This document shows, one piece after another, positions 1 to 7,296 of a stretch of 64,000 nt of DNA. Source of the stretch: Oxalicibacterium flavum (lineage in GTDB: Bacteria; Pseudomonadota; Gammaproteobacteria; Burkholderiales; Burkholderiaceae_D); the NCBI RefSeq assembly GCF_014635065.1, contig NZ_BMCG01000001.1, positions 620,001-684,000 of the forward strand, given 5' to 3'. The translations under genes were made by a program, and so were the position numbers. Below the pieces are notes generated by a model. It was not told where the DNA came from, ran no database searches, and worked only from the letters and a program-made list of their open reading frames with translations. The first letter of the stretch is position 1. Every line of letters starts with the position of its first letter.

Positions 1-332
1 TCGAAAATCTCGATCACTGGCTGGACAGCCGTCGCGTCGGCACCGATGTTTCCTCGGTTGAGGTCAATGCCGGCAACGGCCACCTGTTGCTGCTGAGCGA
101 CGAATCGCAACGCATCGTCGAACTCGACGCCGCCGGCACCGTCGCCAGTCAGTTGGAACTGAGAAACGTGCCCGGCAGCAAGCGCGGCATTCCGCAGGCG
201 GAAGGGCTGGCGCTGGAACCGGACGGCACCCTCTATCTGATCAGCGAACCCAATCTTTTCTACCGGCTGAAGCCAGGGTCCGCCAATGCGGATCCGGGCC
301 TCGCATTGGCAAAACAACATATTCATCAATGA
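1..332 (+). CDS. SdiA-regulated family protein, C-terminal part
   Basis: The frame is open from base 3 and ends at a TGA at 330-332, leaving 109 visible residues of a protein that starts before the window. The visible part has the YVTN/beta-propeller style of SdiA-regulated (YjiK-type) proteins, with the typical ending pattern PQAEGLALEPDGTLYLISEPN. These proteins are secreted or membrane-anchored propellers of unknown biochemical role. The stop lies about 25 bases before the promoter-like element of the first small RNA gene. Family assignment rests on recall of the C-terminal pattern, so it is fairly but not fully sure. Confidence 0.75.
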   Translation, partial: ENLDHWLDSRRVGTDVSSVEVNAGNGHLLLLSDESQRIVELDAAGTVASQLELRNVPGSKRGIPQAEGLALEPDGTLYLISEPNLFYRLKPGSANADPGLALAKQHIHQ

Positions 333-356
333 AATAACAGATATTGGAAAAGGAAA

Positions 357-386
357 TTGGCGGGGTTTGACGGCGCTCCCTATACT
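357..386 (+). promoter_or_regulatory. Promoter of small RNA copy 1
   Basis: TTGGCG (357-362) and TATACT (381-386) are separated by 18 bases and lie just before the repeated small RNA unit. The same layout, TTGGCC-18-TATACT, precedes the second unit, and the flanking words AATTGGC and CCCTATACTT are shared by both, although the rest of the spacer differs. Conservation of only the promoter elements argues for function. Confidence 0.6.
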
Positions 387-392
387 TGCACC

Positions 393-455
393 TGTCTCCT
401 CTATGTCTCCTCCTTTGATATAGATTCAGCCCGCTCCCGCAGCGGGCTTTTTTTT
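393..455 (+). ncRNA. Small RNA with CUCCUC motifs, copy 1
   Basis: This is an about 63-nt transcript unit with its own sigma70-like promoter and a strong intrinsic terminator. The 5' half carries two C/U-rich motifs, CUCCUC at 396-401 and CUCCUCC at 407-413, that are complementary to a Shine-Dalgarno sequence. The 3' half is a GC stem-loop followed by eight T. The unit recurs 218 bases downstream with a single base difference (C427 versus T645). Repeated CUCCUC-type loops are known from multi-copy anti-Shine-Dalgarno small RNAs such as the alphaproteobacterial CcsR/CuckooS group; membership of that group is not claimed. No open frame fits the unit. Confidence 0.6.
429..455 (+). terminator. 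Intrinsic terminator of small RNA copy 1
   Basis: GCCCGCT (429-435) pairs with AGCGGGC (441-447) around the loop CCCGC and is followed by eight T (448-455). Confidence 0.8.
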
Positions 456-532
456 GCCCGCGCATCAACACGCACCAATTCGATGCAGAACGGCACCTGC
501 TCTTTCCTGCACACATCTCCTCCGACCTTTCG

Positions 533-561
533 ATGCATTATTCGCTTTATGAATAATGCAT
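533..561. promoter_or_regulatory. Perfect 11-bp inverted repeat, possible operator
   Basis: ATGCATTATTC (533-543) and GAATAATGCAT (551-561) are perfect inverted copies around a 7-base spacer. The element ends 14 bases before the -35 of small RNA copy 2 and has no counterpart before copy 1. It has no T tract, so it looks like a binding site for a dimeric regulator rather than a terminator. Confidence 0.45.
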
Positions 562-575
562 ATATGAAATCAAAA

Positions 576-605
576 TTGGCCTGCCAGACGGCCGATCCCT
601 ATACT
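576..605 (+). promoter_or_regulatory. Promoter of small RNA copy 2
   Basis: TTGGCC (576-581) and TATACT (600-605) with 18 bases between them, matching the promoter of copy 1 in both hexamers and spacing. Confidence 0.6.
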
Positions 606-610
606 TCAGT

Positions 611-673
611 TGTCTCCTCTATGTCTCCTCCTTTGATATAGATTTAGCCCGCTCCCGCAGCGGGCTTTTTTTT
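611..673 (+). ncRNA. Small RNA with CUCCUC motifs, copy 2
   Basis: This second unit is identical to copy 1 over 66 bases except one transition, including both CUCCUC motifs and the terminator. It lies between copy 1 and the 3' end of tag, which is on the other strand. The region between the two units (456-575) shows no similarity to other parts of the window apart from one further CTCCTC at about 515. The two units read as a tandem duplication in which promoter, RNA and terminator have been kept. Confidence 0.6.
647..673 (+). terminator. Intrinsic terminator of small RNA copy 2
   Basis: The same GCCCGCT/AGCGGGC stem as in copy 1, with eight T at 666-673. It also faces the end of tag on the minus strand. 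Confidence 0.8.
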
Positions 674-696
674 GCCTTTTCCCTTCCGCTTCCCTC

Positions 697-1287
697 TCAA
701 CCGCCCTTCCGATGCAGATGACAGTCGCGCGCGTGGTCGTTGACCATGCCGATGGCCTGCATGTAGGCATAGACGATGGTCGAGCCGACGAACTTGAAGC
801 CGCGCTTCGACAGATCCTTCGACAACCGGTCCGACAGTTCCGTCTTCGCCGGCGTTTCCGAGGTACTTTTGCGCGTGTTCAGGATCGGCTTGCCATCCAC
901 GTAGGCCCACAGGAAGGGGTCGAGTCCGCCGACCTCGTCGCGCAGGCGCAGGTAGGCTTGCGCATTGGTGATGGTGGCCGCCACCTTGAGCCGGTTGCGC
1001 ACGATGCCGGGATCGGCCAGCAGCTGCGCGACCTTGGCGGCGTCGTAGCGGGCGATCTTTTCGGCATCCCAGCCGTCGAACGCGGCGCGGTAGCTTTCGC
1101 GCTTGTTGAGGATGGTGGACCAGCTGAGCCCGGCCTGGGCGCCTTCCAGATTCAGCATCTCGAACAACCGCGTTTCGTCGTGGCAGGGCACGCCCCATTC
1201 CTCGTCGTGATAGGCGACGTAGGCAGGATTGGCGAGATTGACCCAGGCGCAGCGCGGAATGGCGGAATCGGAACGGGAAGAGGTCAT
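697..1287 (-). CDS. tag: DNA-3-methyladenine glycosylase I
   Basis: This 196-residue protein removes 3-methyladenine from alkylated DNA as the first step of base excision repair in the cytoplasm. It has the Tag hallmarks: an early Cys in RCAW, YHDEEWGVP with the zinc-binding His, the helix EGAQAGLSW, and the C-terminal NDHARDC that supplies the last His and Cys of the zinc site. The start at 1287 (MTSSRSD) was chosen because the frame upstream of it lacks Tag similarity and the length then matches the family (about 190). It is a single gene, divergent from the flavoprotein gene that follows. Confidence 0.93.
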   Translation of the reverse strand: MTSSRSDSAIPRCAWVNLANPAYVAYHDEEWGVPCHDETRLFEMLNLEGAQAGLSWSTILNKRESYRAAFDGWDAEKIARYDAAKVAQLLADPGIVRNRLKVAATITNAQAYLRLRDEVGGLDPFLWAYVDGKPILNTRKSTSETPAKTELSDRLSKDLSKRGFKFVGSTIVYAYMQAIGMVNDHARDCHLHRKGG

Positions 1288-1437
1288 GGCGGTGGACGAC
1301 GAAGCAAAAACCGCATTATGACCCGCCGCTTGTGCAAATGCCGCGGCTGGTGAAGAATGGCGCCTCCCGCCTTCCCGGAACCTCCATGCCCCTGTCCATT
1401 TCACTCCGCCGCCACCGTACCGTCACGAGGCTTTGCC

Positions 1438-2703
1438 ATGCATGAGGCGCCTGACGTTTCGGACGTCGCGCCCAATTCTGCACGCGTGGCCGTCATCGGC
1501 GGCGGTCCGGCCGGACTGATGGCGGCGGAAACCATTGCTGCCAGCGGCGTGCCGGTCGATCTCTACGACGCGATGCCGTCGGTCGGCCGCAAGTTCCTGC
1601 TGGCCGGCAAGGGCGGCATGAACCTCACGCACGCCGAACCGGCCGATGCCTTCCGCAGCCGCTACGGCGCACGCGCGGACCGCATCGCACCGCTGCTCGA
1701 CGGCTTCGGCCCGGACGACTTGCGCGCGTGGGTGCACGATCTCGGCATCGACACCTTCGTCGGCAGTTCGCAACGCGTGTTCCCGACCGACATGAAGGCC
1801 GCGCCGCTGTTGCGTGCCTGGCTCAAGCGCCTGCGTGAACAGGGCGTGCATTTCCACATGCGGCACCGCTGGCTGGGCTGGGACGAACAGAACAAGCTGC
1901 GCTTCGTCACACCCGAAGGCGAACGCACGATGCGGGCCGATGCCGTGGTGCTGGCGCTCGGCGGCGGCAGTTGGGCGCGGCTCGGTTCGGACGGCGCCTG
2001 GCTGCCGCTGCTGCAGGAGCAGGGCATCGCCAGTGCGCCGCTGCAGCCGGCCAACTGCGGTTTCGACGTGCCATGGAGCGCGCACTTCCGCGAGCGCTTC
2101 GCCGGCCAGCCAGTCAAGGCAGTGAGCGCTGGCTGCCACGATACAGACGGCAAGCTGCCGCAGCGGCAGGGCGAGTTCGTGATTTCGGATACCGGCATCG
2201 AAGGCAGCCTGGTCTATGCGCTGTCGGCGCCGCTGCGCGAGCAGATCAACCGCGAAGGTCACGCCACGCTGACGCTGGACCTCGCCCCGGACCGGTCGGC
2301 CGAACGCGTGCTGGCGGAAGTCGGCCATCCGCGCGGCTCACGCTCGCTGTCCAGCCACCTGCAAAGCAGGGTCGGAATTGCCGGCGTCAAGGCCGGGCTG
2401 TTGCGCGAGGTGCTGGACAAGGAAACCTTCAACGACGTCGCCGCGCTGGCGGCCGCGATCAAGGCGCTGCCTCTGCGGCTCGCCGCCACACGCCCGATAG
2501 ACGAAGCCATCAGCAGCGCCGGCGGCGTGCGCTTCGAATCGCTGGATGCGCAGTTGATGGCGCAGGCCATGCCCGGCGTATTCTGCGCCGGCGAGATGCT
2601 GGACTGGGAAGCGCCGACCGGCGGCTATCTGCTGACCGCGTGTTTTGCGACCGGGCGCGCCGCCGGACGCGGCGTCATCGACTGGCTGGCGCGCGGCAAA
2701 TAA
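1438..2703 (+). CDS. NAD(P)/FAD-dependent oxidoreductase, HI0933/BaiN type
   Basis: A 421-residue flavoprotein. An N-terminal dinucleotide-binding motif VIGGGPAGLMAAE is followed by the family signature VGRKFLLAGKGGMNLTH, and the C-terminal FAD-contacting block GGYLLTACFATGRAAG is present. This family covers YhiN-like proteins and the bile-acid reductase BaiN; the substrate here cannot be told. The start ATG at 1438 has ACGAGG upstream, whereas an upstream ATG at 1357 would add unrelated residues. Its 3' end converges on the AI-2E permease gene with 9 bases between them. Confidence 0.9.
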   Translation: MHEAPDVSDVAPNSARVAVIGGGPAGLMAAETIAASGVPVDLYDAMPSVGRKFLLAGKGGMNLTHAEPADAFRSRYGARADRIAPLLDGFGPDDLRAWVHDLGIDTFVGSSQRVFPTDMKAAPLLRAWLKRLREQGVHFHMRHRWLGWDEQNKLRFVTPEGERTMRADAVVLALGGGSWARLGSDGAWLPLLQEQGIASAPLQPANCGFDVPWSAHFRERFAGQPVKAVSAGCHDTDGKLPQRQGEFVISDTGIEGSLVYALSAPLREQINREGHATLTLDLAPDRSAERVLAEVGHPRGSRSLSSHLQSRVGIAGVKAGLLREVLDKETFNDVAALAAAIKALPLRLAATRPIDEAISSAGGVRFESLDAQLMAQAMPGVFCAGEMLDWEAPTGGYLLTACFATGRAAGRGVIDWLARGK

Positions 2704-2712
2704 TCAAGCCCG

Positions 2713-3741
2713 TCAGACCAGCCCGCGCTCTGCCAGCTCGCGCTTGACGTAGGCATAGAACACCGGCGCCGCGATCAGCCCCGGAATGCCGAACAGCGAC
2801 TCCATCGCCAGCATGGCGGCCAGCAGTTCCCAGGTGCGCGCATCGATGCGGTGACCGATGATGTGCGCGTTGAGGAAGTATTCGAGCTTGTGGATGCCGA
2901 TCAGGAACGCCAGCGAGATCAACGCGATGTGCAGCGAATGCGACAGCCCGATCACGACCACGATGGTGTTCGAGATCAGGTTGCCGATCACCGGCAGCAG
3001 CCCGACCACGAAGGTCACCACCACCATGGTCTTGCGCAGCGGCAGTTCGACGCCGCACAGCGGCAGGATCACCAGCAGATAGAGTCCGGTCAGCACCGCA
3101 TTGATGGCGGCGATGCGCACCTGCGCGAACACCACGTTGCGAAACGCCACGTGCAGCGTCGCCACGCGTGCATGCAGGGCGCCGGCCAGCGGACGATAGA
3201 CCGGCGTGGTGGTGGTGTCGTAGAGCGCCGCCATGGCGCCGATGATCATGCCGATCAGGATGTGCGCCAGCACGCGGCCGGCAGAGGTGCCGAGCAGGCG
3301 CGCCTCGCCCGCATGCTCGTGCAGCCACGCCACGATCATGGTGCGCAGCGCTTCGGCGTCCACCGGAATGTAGGCGGCCAGCCAGGCCGGAATCTGGCCG
3401 CGCGTGGCTTCCAGCACGTCGGCAATCCTGGCCGGCAGCGCGTGCACGCTGCCGATGTCGCCGCGCAGAAAACTCACAGCACCCCAGATGCCCAGCGTCA
3501 GCACCGTGACGATGGCGGCGCTCAGAAACGCCACCGCCACCATGCGCGCGCGCCGGCCTTCCAGCCTGCGGCCAAAGTGCGGCGCCAACAGCTGCACTAG
3601 CGAATAGACGAGCAGGCCCGAGAACAGCGCCGCCAGCAAACCCTGATGCAGGATCAGCAGCAGCGCGAAGGCCGCCATCACCCACGAGGCGATCGTCACG
3701 CCGTCGGGACGCGCGGCGGAATCCGGAACGGGAGAAGACAT
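2713..3741 (-). CDS. AI-2E family transporter (PerM-like permease)
   Basis: A 342-residue inner membrane protein with the arrangement of the AI-2 exporter family: an N-terminal pair of hydrophobic helices (about residues 15-45), a helix near 65-85, a central cytoplasmic segment, and four C-terminal helices, including the stretches VVGLLPVIGNLISNTIVV and LAFLIGIHKLEYFLNAHIIG typical of the family. Members export autoinducer-2 or act in ion homeostasis; the substrate is unknown here. It lies 11 bases downstream of the creA-like gene on the same strand, so both may be cotranscribed. Confidence 0.88.
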   Translation of the reverse strand: MSSPVPDSAARPDGVTIASWVMAAFALLLILHQGLLAALFSGLLVYSLVQLLAPHFGRRLEGRRARMVAVAFLSAAIVTVLTLGIWGAVSFLRGDIGSVHALPARIADVLEATRGQIPAWLAAYIPVDAEALRTMIVAWLHEHAGEARLLGTSAGRVLAHILIGMIIGAMAALYDTTTTPVYRPLAGALHARVATLHVAFRNVVFAQVRIAAINAVLTGLYLLVILPLCGVELPLRKTMVVVTFVVGLLPVIGNLISNTIVVVIGLSHSLHIALISLAFLIGIHKLEYFLNAHIIGHRIDARTWELLAAMLAMESLFGIPGLIAAPVFYAYVKRELAERGLV

Positions 3742-3752
3742 CGCGCCATTCC

Positions 3753-4235
3753 TTATTTGGCGAGCGGGATCGGATTGCCGTGCGGCACCGGCACCGCCGT
3801 CACCGCGTTCTGCGGGCTGCCGTCGATCAGCTTGTCGGAATAGGTCAGATAGACCAGCGTGTTGCGCGCCGGGTCAACCATGCGCACGATGTGCAGGCGC
3901 TTGAAGAGGATGGACGTGCGCTCGGAGAACACGTCCTCCTGCTGCGGCAGCTTGCCCTTGAACACCAGTGTATTGCCGACCTGGCGGCAGGCGATGGACG
4001 CGTCCGACTTGTCCTCGGCCAGTCCGACCGTGCCGCTGATGCCGCCGGTCCGCGCGCGCGATACGAAACAGGTCACGCCCTGCACCTTGGGATCGTCATA
4101 GGCCTCGATCACGATGCGGTCGTTCTTGCCGAGGAAGCGGAACACCGTGCTGACCTCGCCGATCTGCTGCGCCTGCGCGCCGGCTGTGAACAGCGAAAGC
4201 GACAGCATCACCAAACCCGTTTGCCAGGACTTCAT
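3753..4235 (-). CDS. creA: CreA family protein
   Basis: A 160-residue exported protein with signal peptide MKSWQTGLVMLSLSLFTAGAQA and the CreA signature: IGEVSTVFRFLGKNDRI, FDDP-like YDDPKVQGVTC, and SRARTGGI with conserved Cys residues. The biochemical role of CreA is not established. The start at 4235 was chosen because GGAG sits six bases before this ATG, inside the longer frame that could start at 4247 or 4298. It is probably cotranscribed with the downstream AI-2E permease gene. Confidence 0.9.
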   Translation of the reverse strand: MKSWQTGLVMLSLSLFTAGAQAQQIGEVSTVFRFLGKNDRIVIEAYDDPKVQGVTCFVSRARTGGISGTVGLAEDKSDASIACRQVGNTLVFKGKLPQQEDVFSERTSILFKRLHIVRMVDPARNTLVYLTYSDKLIDGSPQNAVTAVPVPHGNPIPLAK

Positions 4236-4355
4236 CTTCTTCTCCATGTTCTTGCGCCGTGCCCCGCGAACGCCGTATCCGAAGCAGCTTACGTGCATCG
4301 CGCCGTACCAACAATGTCATAATCGCGCATCCCGACCTTTTTCACAGGAACACAC

Positions 4356-4658
4356 ATGATTCTCGAACTCGTGGACATCCGCATCCAGCCCGGCAAGCAG
4401 GCCGAATTCGACGAAGCCGTGCAGCGCGGCCTCAGCACCATCATCGGCAAGGCCAAGGGCTACCAGGGCCATGCCATCAACAAGGGCATCGAATCGCCCG
4501 AGCGCTACGTGATCCAGATCTACTGGGCCACGCTGGAAAACCACACCGTCGATTTCCGCGAATCGCCGGCCTTCCAGGAATGGCGCGGCATCGTCGGTCC
4601 CTTCTTTGCGTCGCCGCCGGCGGTCGAGCATTTCAATCTGCTGGCGAAGGCGGGTTGA
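4356..4658 (+). CDS. Antibiotic biosynthesis monooxygenase (ABM) domain protein
   Basis: A 100-residue single-domain protein of the dimeric alpha+beta barrel ABM superfamily. It opens with the typical ILELVDIRIQPGKQAEFDEAV and has the repeated amphipathic pattern ending in FQEWRGIVGPFFASPP. Small ABM proteins act as heme- or quinol-related monooxygenases or are of unknown function; no catalytic residue can be assigned. AGGA lies nine bases before the ATG. It is divergent from creA and ends before a bidirectional terminator. Confidence 0.85.
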   Translation: MILELVDIRIQPGKQAEFDEAVQRGLSTIIGKAKGYQGHAINKGIESPERYVIQIYWATLENHTVDFRESPAFQEWRGIVGPFFASPPAVEHFNLLAKAG

Positions 4659-4691
4659 TCACCGCATTTTCTCCGGCCACTGGATTGCCGT

Positions 4692-4730
4692 AAAAAAGCC
4701 TCGATTCCTTCCGGATATCGAGGCTTTTTT
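4692..4730. terminator. Bidirectional intrinsic terminator
   Basis: AAAAAAGCCTCGAT pairs with ATCGAGGCTTTTTT around a short loop. The A and T tracts on both sides serve the convergent ABM gene (+) and DUF3144 gene (-). Confidence 0.85.
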
Positions 4731-4752
4731 CATCAGCACCGTCAGAAACGCA

Positions 4753-5088
4753 TCACTGCCATTTCTCCGGGTGGTAGCTCTTGAAGTTCTCCGAATAGTC
4801 GCGCAGATTTTCGCGCAGCATCTTCTCGAACTCGGTGCGGAAATACTTGATCGCCGGTTCGATCTCCTTCTTGAAGGTCTCCGCGTCGGGCGCATCGGCC
4901 GAGGCGGCAAAAGCGTTGTAACGCGCCGCCGCGTACATGATGGCGGCACAGATCTGACCACGGTCTGCGGTCTTGCTTTCCTCGTTGGCAAGCTGGATGA
5001 AGTGGTCGGCCGCATCCCAGAATTTCTGGTGCGGGTCCGCAGGGCGCGGGCGGGAAAGGCTCTTGGCGTTGAAGTTGTCGTCACTCAT
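4753..5088 (-). CDS. DUF3144 family protein
   Basis: A 111-residue soluble protein with the conserved opening FWDAADHFIQLANEESK and the middle AAIMYAAARYNAFAA that mark DUF3144, followed by an acidic helical end. No function is known for the family. It has no signal peptide or membrane segment. It ends before the shared terminator at 4692-4730. Confidence 0.82.
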   Translation of the reverse strand: MSDDNFNAKSLSRPRPADPHQKFWDAADHFIQLANEESKTADRGQICAAIMYAAARYNAFAASADAPDAETFKKEIEPAIKYFRTEFEKMLRENLRDYSENFKSYHPEKWQ

Positions 5089-5179
5089 GATCGGAAAATG
5101 TTCGTCTGGAAATAATCAGGCCGAATGGCATGCAGTCGGCATTTTCACACGAAACGACCATGCCGTCTGTCGCGCCGCC

Positions 5180-5602
5180 TCACACCCAGGGATCGTAGGT
5201 GCCGAAATTCCACAAACGACCCTCCGGATCGCGACAGCTGAAACCCTGGCCGCCGTAGTCCTCGAACTTCAGTTCGACCACGATTTCCGCACCGGCCGCC
5301 TTGACGCGCTCGTACATCGCCGCCGCATCTTCCACGATCAGGTAGGGGCTCTGCGTTTCGTAGCCGCCGATCTCGTCGGGCTGCCGGATGAAGGCATCGA
5401 AATCCGTCTTGTTGCGCACCGAACCGATCATGACCATGCCGTTGCCGAAGGTGAGCTGGGCATGCAGGATGCTGCCATCGGGATTCTTATAGACGTCATC
5501 CACCTCGAAGCCGAAGGCCTTGCACAGCCAGTCGATGGCGGCTGCCGCATCGCGGTAGCGCAAGCCGGGGATGATGGTTGCCGTGGTCTTTCTCGCAGTC
5601 AT
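5180..5602 (-). CDS. VOC superfamily (glyoxalase/bleomycin resistance-like) protein
   Basis: A 140-residue protein of the vicinal oxygen chelate fold. PGLRYRDAAAAIDWLCKAFGFE gives the first beta-alpha-beta unit, and the end motif GGQGFSCRDPEGRLWNFGTYDPW is typical of the YHP/PhnB-like subgroup. Metal ligands cannot be assigned with certainty. The start at 5602 is set by AGGAGG eight bases upstream; an upstream in-frame ATG at 5620 lacks a site. It is divergent from the toxin-antitoxin operon. Confidence 0.88.
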   Translation of the reverse strand: MTARKTTATIIPGLRYRDAAAAIDWLCKAFGFEVDDVYKNPDGSILHAQLTFGNGMVMIGSVRNKTDFDAFIRQPDEIGGYETQSPYLIVEDAAAMYERVKAAGAEIVVELKFEDYGGQGFSCRDPEGRLWNFGTYDPWV

Positions 5603-5701
5603 GGGTTCCTCCTGAATCAATTCGATATGGACGAGATGCCGTCATGGCTCTCCTTTTTGTTCTGCGACAACGCCGGGTTTCAATTGTTCCTGCTGTACAG
5701 A

Positions 5702-5744
5702 TTGCCAATAGCTCCTTTTAAGCTACAATGCATTGCATTTGCAA
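5702..5744 (+). promoter_or_regulatory. Promoter and palindrome of the toxin-antitoxin operon
   Basis: TTGCCA (5702-5707) and TACAAT (5724-5729) are spaced by 16 bases. Immediately downstream lies the near-palindrome TTGCATTTGCAA (5733-5744), in the position expected for autorepression by the antitoxin. The promoter match is by eye; operator function is inference. Confidence 0.5.
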
Positions 5745-5760
5745 CGCAAAAAGACCAGAC

Positions 5761-6036
5761 ATGAAAACCGCATCCTTTCCCTCCCTGCGGGTCGATCCTC
5801 AACTACGCGAGGACACCGAGAATGTGCTGCTCGAAGGCGAAAGCCTGTCGCAATTCATCGAAAGTGCCGTGCGCAACCAAGTCAGCCTACGCAAGGCCAA
5901 TGCCGAATTCCTCGCACGTGGACTCGCATCCCGCGACAAGGCGCGACAAACGGGGCGCTATGTCGATGCCGATAACGTCCTGGGGAAATTGCAAAAGACC
6001 CTGCAATCCGGCAAAACCAAACGTGCCAAGGCATGA
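5761..6036 (+). CDS. Putative antitoxin, YlcI/YnfO or ParD-like
   Basis: A 91-residue protein starting with a ribbon-helix-helix-like segment (FPSLRVDPQLREDTENVLLE, then SLSQFIESAVRNQV), followed by a charged C-terminal tail that would wrap the toxin. It precedes and overlaps by four bases a RelE/ParE-type toxin gene, the usual antitoxin-first order. The start at 5761 (MKTASF) was preferred to an upstream ATG at 5728, which lies inside the operator-like palindrome. Function is inferred from fold and context. Confidence 0.8.
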   Translation: MKTASFPSLRVDPQLREDTENVLLEGESLSQFIESAVRNQVSLRKANAEFLARGLASRDKARQTGRYVDADNVLGKLQKTLQSGKTKRAKA

Positions 6037-6344
6037 ACCGCCATACCGTCCGCTTCACCGAAGAAGCCGCGGCCGACCTGCAACGCCTTTACGAATACAT
6101 CATCGAACGCGACCCACATGGCACGGAAGTGGCGGAACGCGCGCTGGAGAGCATTGCGCAGGGCATCGAACTGCTCAAGCAATTTCCCTATACCTGCCGC
6201 AAGGCGGTCGCGGACAATCCCTATCTGCGCGAACTCGTCATCTCTTTCGGCTCGACCGGCTATGTAGCGCTATTTGAAATCGAGCCACACGATATCGCCA
6301 CCATCCTGGCGGTACGCCATCAAAGAGAGTCGGATTATCACTGA
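6033..6344 (+). CDS. RelE/ParE family toxin
   Basis: A 103-residue toxin with the ParE/RelE fold pattern: VRFTEEAAADLQRLYEYI at the start, LKQFPYTCRKA in the middle, and the C-terminal strand motif YVALFEIEPHDIATILAVRHQRE. The ATG overlaps the antitoxin stop (ATGA), so translation is probably coupled. ParE members poison gyrase and RelE members cut mRNA on ribosomes; the sequence does not decide between them. Confidence 0.87.
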   Translation: MNRHTVRFTEEAAADLQRLYEYIIERDPHGTEVAERALESIAQGIELLKQFPYTCRKAVADNPYLRELVISFGSTGYVALFEIEPHDIATILAVRHQRESDYH

Positions 6345-6379
6345 CGCACCGGCTTCTCCATCATGAAGAAACCGATTTC

Positions 6380-7009
6380 CTAATCTGCCTGCATGCGCGC
6401 AATCTGGCGGTCGTGCCAGCGGCACAGGATCAGCAGCGCGAACAGCGCCCCCATGCAGGCAAACCACATGTCGGACGGCGTATCCCATTCGTCGCCCTGC
6501 AGGCCGAGGAATTCGTCGGCACCCTGTCCCATGATGAGCGCCGCCCACCATTCGATGATCTCGTACCAGGCGCTGATCGCCATCGCCACGCACAGCGAAA
6601 GAAACGCCGCCATCCTGCGGCCCGTCACATACCCGTTGCGCAGCAGGATTTCCTTGGCCACCATCGCCGGCACCAGTCCCTGCCAGAAGTGCCCGAGCTT
6701 GTCGTAGGGATTGCGCGCCAGGTCCAGCCAGTCCTGCACCACAAAGCCGATCGGCACGCGCGCATAGGTGTAGGTGCCGCCGCCGATCAGGATCAGCGCA
6801 TGCAGGAAGATCAGGAAGTACAACAGCCCGGTCAGCGGAAAGCGCCGGTAGGTCAGCGCCAGCACCGGCACCGCGATCAGCACCGGCATGACTTCCATCA
6901 GCCAGGTCAGGCGGTCATAGGGATCGATGAAGGAGACGACGAGCGCCACCGCGATCAGGGCGGTGGCGATCAGAAGATGACGGGGCGGCGACGAGCAAGC
7001 GATAGTCAT
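6380..7009 (-). CDS. DUF2238 inner membrane protein (YjdF-like)
   Basis: A 209-residue protein with five or six hydrophobic helices. The family motifs HALILIGGGTYTYARVP, NPYDKLGHFWQGLVPA and AWYEIIEWWAA are clear. The function of YjdF-type proteins is unknown. The start at 7009 (MTIACSS) is chosen because upstream in-frame ATGs (to 7099) give a sequence that is not membrane-like. It is the last minus-strand gene before the FecI fossil and is separated from the toxin gene by about 35 bases. Confidence 0.82.
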   Translation of the reverse strand: MTIACSSPPRHLLIATALIAVALVVSFIDPYDRLTWLMEVMPVLIAVPVLALTYRRFPLTGLLYFLIFLHALILIGGGTYTYARVPIGFVVQDWLDLARNPYDKLGHFWQGLVPAMVAKEILLRNGYVTGRRMAAFLSLCVAMAISAWYEIIEWWAALIMGQGADEFLGLQGDEWDTPSDMWFACMGALFALLILCRWHDRQIARMQAD

Positions 7010-7099
7010 GAAAATACATGGAGCCGGGAAGTCATCACCATACCCGTTTTGCTTCCGCATCGCCATCGTCCGACACACTTGCAACGACCGGGAAATCAC

Positions 7100-7216
7100 C
7101 TAGCAATCCATGGCCACCGACACCTGCACGCTGCGCGGCATGCCCTGGTTCAGCCAGCCGTGGTGGTTGCTGTAGAGCGTGCCAAGATGCTGTTCGGTGG
7201 ATTCTGCTGCGGACAT
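7100..7216 (-). pseudogene. Fossil of a FecI-type sigma factor gene
   Basis: The minus strand encodes a 38-residue frame beginning MSAAESTEQHLGTLY and continuing SNHHGWL, which closely matches the start of the intact FecI at 13820-14329 (MSSADSPAHQQLATLY, SDHHGWL). After about 22 residues the similarity stops and the frame ends at TAG. The rest of the sigma factor is missing, so a deletion seems to have removed it. The tail QVSVAMDC is not recognised and may come from the end of another lost gene. It lies within the same iron-uptake neighbourhood as the intact paralog. Confidence 0.65.
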
Positions 7217-7296
7217 GAAAATCGGGGAGGCCGGTCAGAAACGGCTCGACGCAACACAGTCGCTACGTGGCGTGGCTCATCAATAACAGCGCACAC

